Below, in pieces: positions 1-7,533 of a stretch of DNA of 40,746 nt. The DNA is from an uncultured Muribaculaceae bacterium (GTDB taxonomy: Bacteria > Bacteroidota > Bacteroidia > Bacteroidales > Muribaculaceae), in assembly GCA_910579675.1 (NCBI GenBank), contig CAJTUF010000022.1, forward strand, positions 1 to 40,746. Reading direction: 5' to 3'. Within the stretch, counting starts at the first letter, position 1. Every line of letters starts with the position of its first letter. Made by a program: the position numbers and the translations under genes. A model generated the notes under the pieces. The model was given only the letters and a program-made list of their open reading frames with translations, did not search any database and had not been told where the DNA came from.

Positions 1-59
1 CTGAGATGACAAAGAAAGAAACCGACCTCATGGCTGAGATCGGCTGGAATATTACGTAA
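1..59 (+). CDS. 3' end of an unidentified plus-strand gene (partial)
   Basis: The frame beginning at base 3 reads 18 sense codons (E-M-T-K-K-E-T-D-L-M-A-E-I-G-W-N-I-T) and stops at TAA 57-59. The composition looks like a real C-terminus, but the rest of the gene lies outside the window and no family can be named. It would run convergent to the lipoprotein genes that follow. It could also be a chance open frame. Confidence 0.35.
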   Translation, partial: EMTKKETDLMAEIGWNIT

Positions 60-77
60 CTTCGATGAAAGTTATAG

Positions 78-143
78 TTTAAAATGGCAAAATTGCAGTT
101 CTCCACCAAATTTAAAACGGCAAAATTACAGTTCTCCACCAAA
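78..143. repeat. 33-bp tandem direct repeat, two copies
   Basis: Bases 78-110 and 111-143 are the same 33-bp unit with two differences (TTTAAAATGGCAAAATTGCA against TTTAAAACGGCAAAATTACA, both followed by GTTCTCCACCAAA). It lies in the noncoding gap after the partial gene. Function unknown. It could be a remnant of an insertion boundary or a regulatory iteron. Confidence 0.8.
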
Positions 144-185
144 TTTGAGGGTGTTTGGAACGACGTCGGAGCGCTCTTAATAAAG

Positions 186-228
186 CACATCGGCATCCGA
201 GTTATACAAGCCAGGATGCCGATGCGCA
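186..228. repeat. Hairpin element, copy 1 (possible terminator)
   Basis: An 11-bp perfect inverted repeat, CATCGGCATCC at 188-198 and GGATGCCGATG at 214-224, encloses a 15-nt loop. The same arms and most of the loop recur at 1452-1488. The element lies 88 bp downstream of the stop of the minus-strand lipoprotein gene at 316-711 and could end its transcript, but there is no strong T-run. The rest of 1-315 holds only the partial gene end and the 33-bp repeat. Confidence 0.7.
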
Positions 229-315
229 AATATGTCAGATAGCCTATGGGGCCGACTGAATCGCCACTCCGCGATATCAGGAGCAGCCTTGAATGGAGAA
301 TTATAAATAGAAAGG

Positions 316-711
316 CTACTTTTCGAGCTCTATGATATCGGCTACTCTCGCATACAATACTGCCGAATCACCAGTGTCGATATACCCGAATTTTGTGATG
401 CGAAATGAGATAGATTTATTCTCGTCGATATTGAAACTCTCCTTATGCAATGGATGAAGTATATATCCGGAGTATTCAGGAATTCTTTTGAGCCACGAAG
501 GGGTCAGAGAAGAGCTATCCAAGTGGATTGTCATGTGATTGAGCTCTGTGTCAAACACAGTTTGACCCAAACATATAGCCGTGGTGTCGATCTTGTCATA
601 ATCGCAGACCACGATATCGTTAACGAAAGGAGCGTCGGAGTCGGAGCAGGCCGAAAAGAGGCCCAAACATCCGATTATGGCCAAGAGGATGGTGAGAAGG
701 GATTTCATCAT
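316..711 (-). CDS. Small secreted lipoprotein, paralogue of the upstream gene
   Basis: A 131-residue protein with a signal peptide and lipobox (LFSAC, Cys at residue 22), so it is predicted to be lipidated and exported. The mature part has no family I recognise. The first 22 residues and about 20 bp upstream of the start are almost identical to the gene at 803-1258. The mature regions are only distantly alike, sharing a V-C...I-D-T/I-T...SLT pattern. The gap to the upstream paralogue is 91 bp and I see no separate promoter, so co-transcription is likely. The stretch is A+T-richer than the core genes downstream. Start chosen at the first of two adjacent ATGs, as in the paralogue. Confidence 0.75.
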   Translation of the reverse strand: MMKSLLTILLAIIGCLGLFSACSDSDAPFVNDIVVCDYDKIDTTAICLGQTVFDTELNHMTIHLDSSSLTPSWLKRIPEYSGYILHPLHKESFNIDENKSISFRITKFGYIDTGDSAVLYARVADIIELEK

Positions 712-802
712 AAGGAGGGAATGGATTTTAGTGATTTATAATCAGATAGAATTACACTATGTCTATCAGACTATTTTGCATGGCGTTGGCGAAGCGAAAT
801 AG

Positions 803-1258
803 TTACTGCGCCTCGGCATCCTGACTGATAGGGCAAACGTCTTTCAGAGATACATTATGATAAAGCACACCATTGATAACTTCGGTGGGATGAGAATATA
901 CACCACACTTCACAATTAAGCGTTGGCCGGGAATGATGAGATCGTTCAATGCATTATCCTTGCAGAAAGGTGAATCAGGGAAGGGTCGCAAGCGAGCACA
1001 GTCATACTTTGTTCCATCAGAGGTAAGCCAAAAGCTTTGTGTGCCGGGATCGGTAAGTGAAGTGGGCTCGATTTCAATGACAACAGATTTAGCCACACTA
1101 TCATAGCAGGCTGTGCCGATGATAGGTGCAGTAATGTCAACCGTTGCAGGTAACCCACAAACAGGATCGTCGGATTCCTTAACCTCGTCGGAGCAGGCCG
1201 ACAGGAGGCCCAAACATCCGACCAGAGCCAAGAGGATGGTGAGAAGGGATTTCATCAT
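803..1258 (-). CDS. Small secreted lipoprotein, paralogue of the downstream gene
   Basis: A 151-residue protein with a signal peptide ending in the lipobox LLSAC (Cys 22). The mature domain contains several cysteines (VCGLP, TACYD, YDCARL, PFCKD, VKCGVY, DVCP), which suggests disulfides in the periplasm or at the surface. No known domain recognised. It is the promoter-proximal member of a tandem pair with 316-711. The leader and signal peptide are nearly identical while the mature part has diverged. A Bacteroidota-type promoter lies about 60 bp upstream (1317-1349). Function unknown. Confidence 0.8.
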   Translation of the reverse strand: MMKSLLTILLALVGCLGLLSACSDEVKESDDPVCGLPATVDITAPIIGTACYDSVAKSVVIEIEPTSLTDPGTQSFWLTSDGTKYDCARLRPFPDSPFCKDNALNDLIIPGQRLIVKCGVYSHPTEVINGVLYHNVSLKDVCPISQDAEAQ

Positions 1259-1316
1259 AAGGAGGAATGGATTTTAGTGATTGATGATTAGATGTTTTTG
1301 AGTGTGTTGTCAGCGG

Positions 1317-1349
1317 CAAAGTTAATGCTATTATTTTTAATATCCCAAA
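1317..1349 (-). promoter_or_regulatory. Promoter for the lipoprotein pair
   Basis: On the minus strand, a -7 box TAACTTTG (complement of 1317-1324) is preceded by TTTG (complement of 1346-1349, TTG counted) with 21 bp between them. This fits the Bacteroidota consensus TTTG-N19-21-TAnnTTTG. The transcript would start near 1310, about 50 bp before the first lipoprotein start. Confidence 0.6.
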
Positions 1350-1369
1350 AAAAACTAAAAAAATACGAT

Positions 1370-1391
1370 AAAAAGAGCGCATTCGGGCTCT
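1370..1391 (-). terminator. Weak intrinsic terminator after the isomerase gene
   Basis: Read on the minus strand, AGAGC-N8-GCTCT is followed by five T residues and more T-rich sequence. It lies 120 bp past the stop of the isomerase gene at 1515 and before the lipoprotein promoter. The stem is short, so the call is tentative. Confidence 0.35.
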
Positions 1392-1451
1392 AATCATATG
1401 ATTACGATAGAACGCCGAGTCGCGTAGACCGAGATATGTGGTTAAGCGGCA

Positions 1452-1488
1452 CATCGGCATCCGGGCTGTACAAGCCAGGATGCCGATG
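1452..1488. repeat. Hairpin element, copy 2
   Basis: The same 11-bp arms as at 188-224 (CATCGGCATCC / GGATGCCGATG) around a 15-nt loop, which in this copy can pair further (GGCT/AGCC on the minus strand). It starts 26 bp after the isomerase stop codon and may end that transcript. The two copies bracket the lipoprotein pair. Confidence 0.7.
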
Positions 1489-1514
1489 CGCATATTGGGA
1501 ATGTGGGAGGGGTG

Positions 1515-3233
1515 TCAGAGGGGAGCGACTGAGCGGAGGGCTTTGCGGTTGATCTTGACGTCGTAGCGGCTGCGGAGCGAGGCGATCCACTGGCGGTCGA
1601 GCTGCTGCTGCCAGTCGGCTGTGGCTGCGGCTCTTACGTCGGCAGCCTCCTCGGGTCTGTCGATCACCCGACCTCCGAATGGCAGGAAGGCAGTCCACTT
1701 TGTATCCGGGCCGGGTTTCGGGGCGTCCCATATAAGGTGGTCGATCAGCTTGTTGTCGCCTTTGGCGGCGAGCACACGGTCGATGCGCACGTCGCGTCCA
1801 CCGAATTGCTCCCTCAGCGCCCGGCCATAGTTGGCGGGGAGAATGGAGTCGGCCCGGGCCTCGAGCCATTGGTGTGCGGCGGAAGCCAGCGAGTCGGAAG
1901 TGGCTTGAATAATATAGCCTTTGAATTTAGGAGAGTCAAAAGAATATCGGTCGCGGTTGGCTTCAAAGAAATCGTTGAGGCCGGAGGGGTCGTCGGCGGC
2001 GCGGCCCCACACCATGCGGTTGCTGATCTCATAGAGCAGCATGCCGTCGCGGTATTCGCTGATGAGATTGCGGAAGTCGGGCGAGAGCGAGGGGAGGAGC
2101 TCGGTGGCGGCGGCAGCCAGCCGGTCGGGCGATGCGTCGGCCAGATCGGGGTGAGAGGCTATGAACCGGTCCATGAATCGGCGGCGGGCCATATCGGTGC
2201 GTCCGTCGGCCTCCATCGCGGCGTCGACCTGCGAGGCTATCTCGTCGTCGGGTAGAGAGGGGCGGCGGTCGTCGCAAAGGATGATGTGGAAGCCGTAGGG
2301 GGTCTCCACCACTGCCGACATCTCGCCTGGAGCGAGGCTGAAAGCTGCCGCCTCAAACTGGGGCACCATCATGCCGGCTCCAAACCATGGCAATGCGCCC
2401 CCTTTGGCGCGGCCCGACGGATCGTCGGTCTCGGCCTTGGCGATCGAGGCGAAGTCGGCTCCGGCAGCCAGAAGCCGGGCAATGGAGTCGATGGCGGCGC
2501 GGCGTGAGGCAATGCCGCTTGAGTCGGCGCCTTGAGTGAGCTTGAGGATGTGGCGCACCTTGATCTGACCAATGTCGGGGCGGCGGCTGTTGACCTTGAT
2601 GATATGTATGCCGGCATGGGAGGCCACCGGAGGAGCTATGGCTCCTGGCTCAGTGGCAAAGGCGGCATCTTCAAAGGGATAGGGGTAGCGGCCTGCGGCG
2701 ATGAATCCGATGTGGCCGCCGCTCTGCGAGCTGAGCCGGTCGACCGAGAGTGAGCGTGCGGCATCGGCAAAGTCGGCCCCGGCCATGAGGGCGCGATAGA
2801 TGGAGTCGACATAAGCCGCGGGAGCGTCGAGGGGGAGCATGATGTGGCTCACATCGACATTGACGGCATAGTGGGATATGGCCGCGCGGCGGAGCGAGTC
2901 GGCCATATCGCGGTCCATGAGATAGGGCGCGGCTATCTCGTCGCGGTAGGTAGTGAACTCCTTGACAAATGCAGCCGTGGTGTCAATGCCTGCGGCTTCG
3001 GCGTCGGCCACCTTGAGTTTGTAGTTGACAAACATCTCCACATATTCGTCGAGACTCTTTTGCTCTACCTGCTGGGAGGCGTTTTTGTGGTAGAGATATT
3101 CAAATTCGCTCAGGCTCACAGGCTTGCCGGCAATGGTCATGACGGTGGGGTCGGAAGTGGACTTGCGTGACGCACACAGGGCCGGAAGCGCCACGAGGGC
3201 GAGGAGCGGAAGGAGGATGGATCGGATGGTCAT
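1515..3233 (-). CDS. SurA/PpiC-type periplasmic peptidyl-prolyl isomerase
   Basis: A 572-residue secreted folding factor. The N-terminus is a Sec signal peptide (LLPLLALVALPALCA). Two parvulin (rotamase) repeats follow. The first, about residues 125-215, begins V-S-H-I-M-L and ends G-I-H-I-I-K-V. The second, about 225-320, begins V-R-H-I-L-K-L, contains GGALPWFGAGMMVPQFE and ends G-F-H-I-I-L-C. These are the conserved strand and His positions of the PpiC family. An N-terminal SurA-like helical segment and a long C-terminal region of unclear fold flank them. By family it helps outer-membrane or secreted proteins fold. The DUF4491 gene lies 15 bp upstream on the same strand. Confidence 0.88.
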   Translation of the reverse strand: MTIRSILLPLLALVALPALCASRKSTSDPTVMTIAGKPVSLSEFEYLYHKNASQQVEQKSLDEYVEMFVNYKLKVADAEAAGIDTTAAFVKEFTTYRDEIAAPYLMDRDMADSLRRAAISHYAVNVDVSHIMLPLDAPAAYVDSIYRALMAGADFADAARSLSVDRLSSQSGGHIGFIAAGRYPYPFEDAAFATEPGAIAPPVASHAGIHIIKVNSRRPDIGQIKVRHILKLTQGADSSGIASRRAAIDSIARLLAAGADFASIAKAETDDPSGRAKGGALPWFGAGMMVPQFEAAAFSLAPGEMSAVVETPYGFHIILCDDRRPSLPDDEIASQVDAAMEADGRTDMARRRFMDRFIASHPDLADASPDRLAAAATELLPSLSPDFRNLISEYRDGMLLYEISNRMVWGRAADDPSGLNDFFEANRDRYSFDSPKFKGYIIQATSDSLASAAHQWLEARADSILPANYGRALREQFGGRDVRIDRVLAAKGDNKLIDHLIWDAPKPGPDTKWTAFLPFGGRVIDRPEEAADVRAAATADWQQQLDRQWIASLRSRYDVKINRKALRSVAPL

Positions 3234-3248
3234 GGCTGACAGGTGATT

Positions 3249-3575
3249 TTAATTGTCGGCGGTGCGCTTGGAAGCCCGGCGCGGATTGGCCGGAAACCAT
3301 CCGCGGGCCACTCGCTCCTCCTGCTCGAATATTTCTTTTATGGTCCAGAAAGAGCTGAAAGCCACAACAGCCACTACTGCCGACCAGAAGGTGCTGCTGA
3401 TGACGATCGAAGCGCCGCAGGCCACTAATCCGAGCAGCAGAAACCACCACCAGCAGCGGGTGCCGAAGTAGTAGTGGCATTTGATCACCACGGGGTGGAA
3501 GAGGCCGATCACGAGAAATGTGGCCAGACCGATGGCCAGCCCGGTAAGATGGTATTGAGAGAGAAATTCTGTCAC
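3249..3575 (-). CDS. DUF4491 family membrane protein
   Basis: A 108-residue protein with about three membrane segments. It shows the conserved family pattern of an N-terminal F-L-x-x-Y-H-L-T-G-L, then GLFHPVVIKCHYYFGT, a Trp-rich helix (CWWWFLLLG) and the near-C-terminal block SSFWTIKEIFEQEERVARGW. This small inner-membrane family is widespread in Bacteroidota and its function is unknown. It lies between the TPM-domain gene (59 bp upstream) and the isomerase, all on the minus strand. Confidence 0.85.
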   Translation of the reverse strand: MTEFLSQYHLTGLAIGLATFLVIGLFHPVVIKCHYYFGTRCWWWFLLLGLVACGASIVISSTFWSAVVAVVAFSSFWTIKEIFEQEERVARGWFPANPRRASKRTADN

Positions 3576-3634
3576 GTCGATGGTATTGGTTTATGAAAGT
3601 GATAGATGAAAAGGCTTTAAGTGGAAGGCGGGGG

Positions 3635-4903
3635 TCACCAGCTGCCCGATGCGCCGCCGCCCATGGTGGATCCGCCGCCGAAACTGCCTCCGCTGAAGCC
3701 ACCCCCGCCAAATCCGCCGCCACCCCCGCCGGGAATTATCACCACCGGAGGCACGGCCAGCTTGGCTATCGAGTAGGGAACGTTTTTGCGATGGCCGCAT
3801 GAGAGGCATGTGAAGGTGCGCACTCCCCGACCCTCGGAGCGTTGGGTGGGTCGCACGAGAGTGCGGTCTTCGGTGAGGGTTGAGAGCCGTGCGCCACACC
3901 GCTCGCACGGTGCATAGGTGGTATGGCGGTTGACAAAGGGTATGATGTCGGTCTCGCCGCAGTTGGGGCAGAGCCACACGTCGTAGTCGACCGAATTGTA
4001 GCGCTCTTCGGCATCCTGGGCGGGAGTGAGATACTTGTTGTCGGTCTCTTCATCGAGGCGGTTCATGCGGGTGGCGCAGTTGGGGCATTTGCGCGGTCGC
4101 GAGCGCATGGCTTTCATGCGCCATATGGCCACGAGCAATGCCGGGAGGGGCATTGCCAGACACAGAGCTGTGAGAAACAGGAGCGGCAGACGCAGATTGG
4201 AGAGCCGGCGCCAACGGATCTGGATGTCGTCGTGGCGGCTGCGGAAGCCGACAAAGATCACCAGCAGGAAAGCGCCCACGCCCACAATGGCCGAGAGCTT
4301 CAGATACCAGTTGAAAAATTCCTCGCCGTCGAAGTCGCTGCCGCGGTTGGCACGGCTGTCGTTGGCATACTTGCTGCGGAGCTCTTCGGCATATTGTGGA
4401 TCCGACACCACGCGCCCCACCTCCTGGGTGGCAGCCATGACGCCTCCGTCGTAGTTGCCCTCGCGGAAGAGGGGAAACATCTTGTTGCGCAGAATGCGGC
4501 CCGCCACAATGTCGGGCAACACTCCCTCCATGCCTTGACCCGTGCGTATGACAGCTTTGCGGCTGTCGCGCGCCACGAGGATCAGGAGTCCGTTGTCGCG
4601 GTCGGATTTGCCTATACCCCACTCCTCAAAGAGGTCGGTGGCGAAGCCGTCGATGTCGTCGGGGCGGTCGATATCGGCCACAGCCACCACGACTACCTCG
4701 GCCGAGGTGCGCTCCCATAGCCCGGCGAGCATATTGTTGAGCTGTCGCTCGGCGCGTTCTGAGAGCACTCCGTCGGGGTTGCTCACATAGCGGGAGCGGT
4801 CGGAGACATGTACGTTTGGGATGTCGGCCACCGATCGGCCGGCCGCAATGGCGGTGGCTACGGCTATGAGGATAAATGATATAAGGGCAGCTATGCGTGT
4901 CAT
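3635..4903 (-). CDS. TPM-domain (YgcG-type) membrane protein with zinc ribbons
   Basis: A 422-residue protein. A signal peptide (about 1-21) is followed by a TPM domain (about 35-155) with the family blocks N-P-D-G-V-L-S, W-G-I-G-K-S-D-R-D-N-G-L-L-I and RTGQGMEG. Two transmembrane segments follow near residues 205 and 240. A cytoplasmic part then has four CxxC pairs (CPNC, CPNC, CERC, CLSC), which look like zinc ribbons. The tail is Gly-rich and ends GGGASGSW. TPM proteins act at membranes, and some plant members are phosphatases or assist photosystem repair; the bacterial role is not settled. The start codon overlaps the stop of the upstream glycosyltransferase by 4 bp, so the two are translationally coupled. 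Confidence 0.85.
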   Translation of the reverse strand: MTRIAALISFILIAVATAIAAGRSVADIPNVHVSDRSRYVSNPDGVLSERAERQLNNMLAGLWERTSAEVVVVAVADIDRPDDIDGFATDLFEEWGIGKSDRDNGLLILVARDSRKAVIRTGQGMEGVLPDIVAGRILRNKMFPLFREGNYDGGVMAATQEVGRVVSDPQYAEELRSKYANDSRANRGSDFDGEEFFNWYLKLSAIVGVGAFLLVIFVGFRSRHDDIQIRWRRLSNLRLPLLFLTALCLAMPLPALLVAIWRMKAMRSRPRKCPNCATRMNRLDEETDNKYLTPAQDAEERYNSVDYDVWLCPNCGETDIIPFVNRHTTYAPCERCGARLSTLTEDRTLVRPTQRSEGRGVRTFTCLSCGHRKNVPYSIAKLAVPPVVIIPGGGGGGFGGGGFSGGSFGGGSTMGGGASGSW

Positions 4904-6114
4904 AACAGATTCTGGAGGAGGTTGAGATGTTTTTGGGGTGAGAATCGCTCCATTGCCTCGGTCTTGATGGCCTTGTGGTCGAATGAGCGGACGAGCATAC
5001 CTCTGATGGCCCCCGCGAGCGCGTGGCGGTCGGCGGGTTCGAAGAGCATGCCTGTCGACGGGGTGATAAGCTCGGGGATACCTCCGATGTCGGCGCCGAG
5101 CACCGGAGTACCGGCCGAAAGCGACTCTATGGCCGACAGCGGATTGTTTTCATAACACTCCGAGGGCACCACTGTCATGGCCGCCCCCGCCATATCGCGG
5201 GCAATGGTGGCGGCGTCGGCATGGCCGAGGAATTTCACGCCCGGAGTGGAGGCGAAGTCGCGCTTGAGCTCGGCCTCAAGGGGGCCGGTGCCGTAGATGC
5301 GGAGCGAGAGGGCCGGGTCGGCCATTTCGGCAAATGTGGCGAGGAGGGTGTGGATGCCCTTTTCACGCGAGAGGCGTCCGGCATAGACCAGCAGAGAGGG
5401 GTCGCGGTGGCGTGAGTCGGCGGGAATCTTGGTCAGAATCTCCATCTTGGTGTGGTCGAGGTGGTTGCACACCACATGGATCTTGTCGTGCTCAACGCCT
5501 GCGGCAGCAATCATCGATGCCATGAAGCGGCTCGGGCACACGAAAGCATCGGTGGCCTCCGAGAGGCGCCCTGCGTTCCAGCACAAGGCTTCGGCGCGGG
5601 CAATAAGGCTTGCGGCAAAGCTCCCTTTCATGCAGCGGTGGCGCACCACACTGCCCGGATGGGTCAGACATTCGGTGCAAGGCTTGCCGTCGGGTCGCAG
5701 ACAACTGTAGGAGGGACACACGATCTTGTAGTCGTGCATGGTCCAGAGAGTGCGCGCGCCGGCGGCCTTGGCCATCTCCACTATCCGTGGCGACAGATAT
5801 GAGTGGATATTATGAAAGTGTACGGTGTCGGGGCGGAACTCACTGAGCATCCGGCCAAACGACGCCTCGATATCGCCGTAGCCGAGAGTGCGCTTCACTG
5901 CGGCGATCTTATCTTTGATTCCTCCCGAGAAGTCGACTCTCGGAGCATACAGGGCCGAAGTGGCCGTCGGGATATTGTCGGGATAATCCATGGCCCATAG
6001 CGCCACCTCGTGGCCGGCGCGGCGCAGGAGGTCGGCCTCGGAGAGCGCCACAATGCAGTCGCCTCCGCGGGGATACAAGAATTTATTGACTATCAGTACT
6101 TTCTTCTTGGCCAT
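4900..6114 (-). CDS. Family 4 glycosyltransferase
   Basis: A 404-residue GT-B enzyme. The N-terminal acceptor domain begins V-L-I-V-N-K-F-L-Y-P-R-G-G, followed by FHNIHSYLSP, WTMHDYKIVCP and a cysteine-rich loop (CPSYSCLRP...CTECL) seen in many capsule and LPS transferases. The C-terminal GT1 domain has YAGRLSREKGI and the nucleotide-sugar motif ECYENNPLSAIESLSAGTPV (E-x7-E). It probably adds a sugar to a surface polysaccharide on the cytoplasmic side. The sugar cannot be named. It overlaps the TPM gene by 4 bp and is divergent from the nuclease gene 223 bp away. Confidence 0.87.
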   Translation of the reverse strand: MAKKKVLIVNKFLYPRGGDCIVALSEADLLRRAGHEVALWAMDYPDNIPTATSALYAPRVDFSGGIKDKIAAVKRTLGYGDIEASFGRMLSEFRPDTVHFHNIHSYLSPRIVEMAKAAGARTLWTMHDYKIVCPSYSCLRPDGKPCTECLTHPGSVVRHRCMKGSFAASLIARAEALCWNAGRLSEATDAFVCPSRFMASMIAAAGVEHDKIHVVCNHLDHTKMEILTKIPADSRHRDPSLLVYAGRLSREKGIHTLLATFAEMADPALSLRIYGTGPLEAELKRDFASTPGVKFLGHADAATIARDMAGAAMTVVPSECYENNPLSAIESLSAGTPVLGADIGGIPELITPSTGMLFEPADRHALAGAIRGMLVRSFDHKAIKTEAMERFSPQKHLNLLQNLL

Positions 6115-6213
6115 AACAATAGCGGGCTCTCGATGGGCGGAGCCCCTATGAGGATATAACGTATGACGGGGCCGGATAGTATCTGCTACACAATTAAAAG
6201 ATTGGCTTTTTGA

Positions 6214-6243
6214 TTGCAGTGTCAGAATTTATCGCTACTTTTG
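6214..6243 (+). promoter_or_regulatory. Promoter for the YhcG-type nuclease
   Basis: TTG at 6214-6216 and TACTTTTG at 6236-6243, separated by exactly 19 bp, match the Bacteroidota consensus. Transcription would begin near 6250 and leave a leader of about 95 nt. The intergenic stretch 6115-6337 holds nothing else I can identify. Confidence 0.65.
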
Positions 6244-6343
6244 CGCGCGACATCAACCCATTGTCATTCAATATGATTGCGTGGCCAACTGTAATAGACC
6301 ATATAGGCCCGGAGCTTGACTGTCGCATTTAAGACCATTGGTT

Positions 6344-7453
6344 ATGACGCATAAAATCAACAACAATTTGCCCCAACCCGATTCCCACGAAATCGGCAAT
6401 GGCTTCTTCCATAATCTTCTCCGGAGGGCTTCCGACGTAATTGAGACCGCCCGGCAAACAGCCTATCGCCAGATCAATGAATCACTTGTGCGTCGCAACT
6501 GGCTTTTGGGGCAGCTAATCGCTGAGGAAGAACTTAAAGGTGAAGACCGTGCTAAATACGGACTCGACATTATCAAAGGTCTCTCCCAACGTCTCACAGC
6601 TAAATATGGAAGGGGGTTTACAAAGACCAATCTTTATAACTATTCCCAATTCTATAAGATGTATCCTGAAATTTTCCACGCAGTGAGTGGAAAATCTTCC
6701 GTCTTTCTTTCGTGGACTCATTACCGTGCACTCATTCAAGAACTTAACCCTGAAGCCCGAGCATGGTACGAGCTGGAAGCTGCTGCGCAGGATTGGAGTA
6801 CACGCACACTCCAGCGCAACATAAGTTCGCAATATTATTTTCGCGTGGTTGCCTCGCAGAAAAAGGATCTTGCAAAGAAGGCGATGCTTAAACCGGCCAC
6901 TTCATTGCAGCCGAAGCCCCATGACCCTACTGAGTTTATAAAGAATCCCATAATAGGAGAGTTTCTCGGCTTTACTGCCGATAGCTCCTTTCATGAGTCG
7001 GATTTAGAGGAATCTATCATCAACAATCTCGAAAAGTTTCTTCTTGAGCTTGGCAAAGGTTTCGCATTTGTGGCGCGTCAGCAACATATCCATACCGAAA
7101 AAGAGGATTACTATATCGACTTGGTATTCTACAACATATATCTTAAATGCTACGTTTTGATAGATCTAAAGACATCTAAAATATGTCATCAGGATGTAGG
7201 TCAGATGGATATGTATGTGCGGATGTACGATGATCTGAAACGCACTGATGGAGATAATCCCACAATAGGCATTGTGCTCTGCGGCGATACAGATGAGGAT
7301 ATAGCGCGATACTCAGTTCTTCATGACAACGACCATCTGTTTGCCTCCAAATATATGCTTTACATGCCTACTCCGGAGCAGTTGCGCGCTGAAATTGAAC
7401 GTCAGAAAGCCATATACTATCTTAAAGTTAGAGAAAACAATACTTCCGAATAA
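6344..7453 (+). CDS. YhcG/DUF1016-type PD-(D/E)XK nuclease
   Basis: A 369-residue protein. The N-terminal DUF1016_N domain (about 20-165) has the family blocks NWLLGQLIAEEE, GRGFTKTNLYNYSQFY and LSWTHYRALIQ. The C-terminal nuclease domain (about 200-345) has YIDLVFYN, LIDLKT, QDVGQMDMYVRMYDD and NPTIGIVLC. The Asp of YIDLVF and the Asp/Lys of LIDLK fit the PD-(D/E)XK core. Such proteins often sit in restriction-modification or defence loci and are linked to DNA recombination or repair; this one has no partner nearby. I prefer ATG 6344 to a TTG two codons upstream. It faces against its neighbours, is A+T-richer and ends 3 bp before a duplicated fragment, all signs of acquisition. Confidence 0.88.
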   Translation: MTHKINNNLPQPDSHEIGNGFFHNLLRRASDVIETARQTAYRQINESLVRRNWLLGQLIAEEELKGEDRAKYGLDIIKGLSQRLTAKYGRGFTKTNLYNYSQFYKMYPEIFHAVSGKSSVFLSWTHYRALIQELNPEARAWYELEAAAQDWSTRTLQRNISSQYYFRVVASQKKDLAKKAMLKPATSLQPKPHDPTEFIKNPIIGEFLGFTADSSFHESDLEESIINNLEKFLLELGKGFAFVARQQHIHTEKEDYYIDLVFYNIYLKCYVLIDLKTSKICHQDVGQMDMYVRMYDDLKRTDGDNPTIGIVLCGDTDEDIARYSVLHDNDHLFASKYMLYMPTPEQLRAEIERQKAIYYLKVRENNTSE

Positions 7454-7456
7454 GAA

Positions 7457-7527
7457 GGGTCGAGGGTCATGACAGGGAGCGCAGGGCTGAGATGAGGCGG
7501 TCGTTGTCGGCGCGGTCGCGCACGGCG
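7457..7527. repeat. 71-bp direct repeat, displaced copy
   Basis: Identical over 71 bp to 8321-8391. On the minus strand it carries the last codons and stop of the nucleotidyltransferase/PLP gene plus the first codons of licD (ATGACCCTCGACCC). Here it sits downstream of licD and runs directly into the 3' end of the nuclease gene. It is a noncoding remnant. Confidence 0.9.
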
Positions 7528-7533
7528 GCGCAG

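Noticed and set aside
78..143. A promoter within the 33-bp repeats (TAATTTTG boxes on the minus strand)
   Set aside because: The nearest TTTG is only 11 bp from the box, and no minus-strand gene follows within the window.
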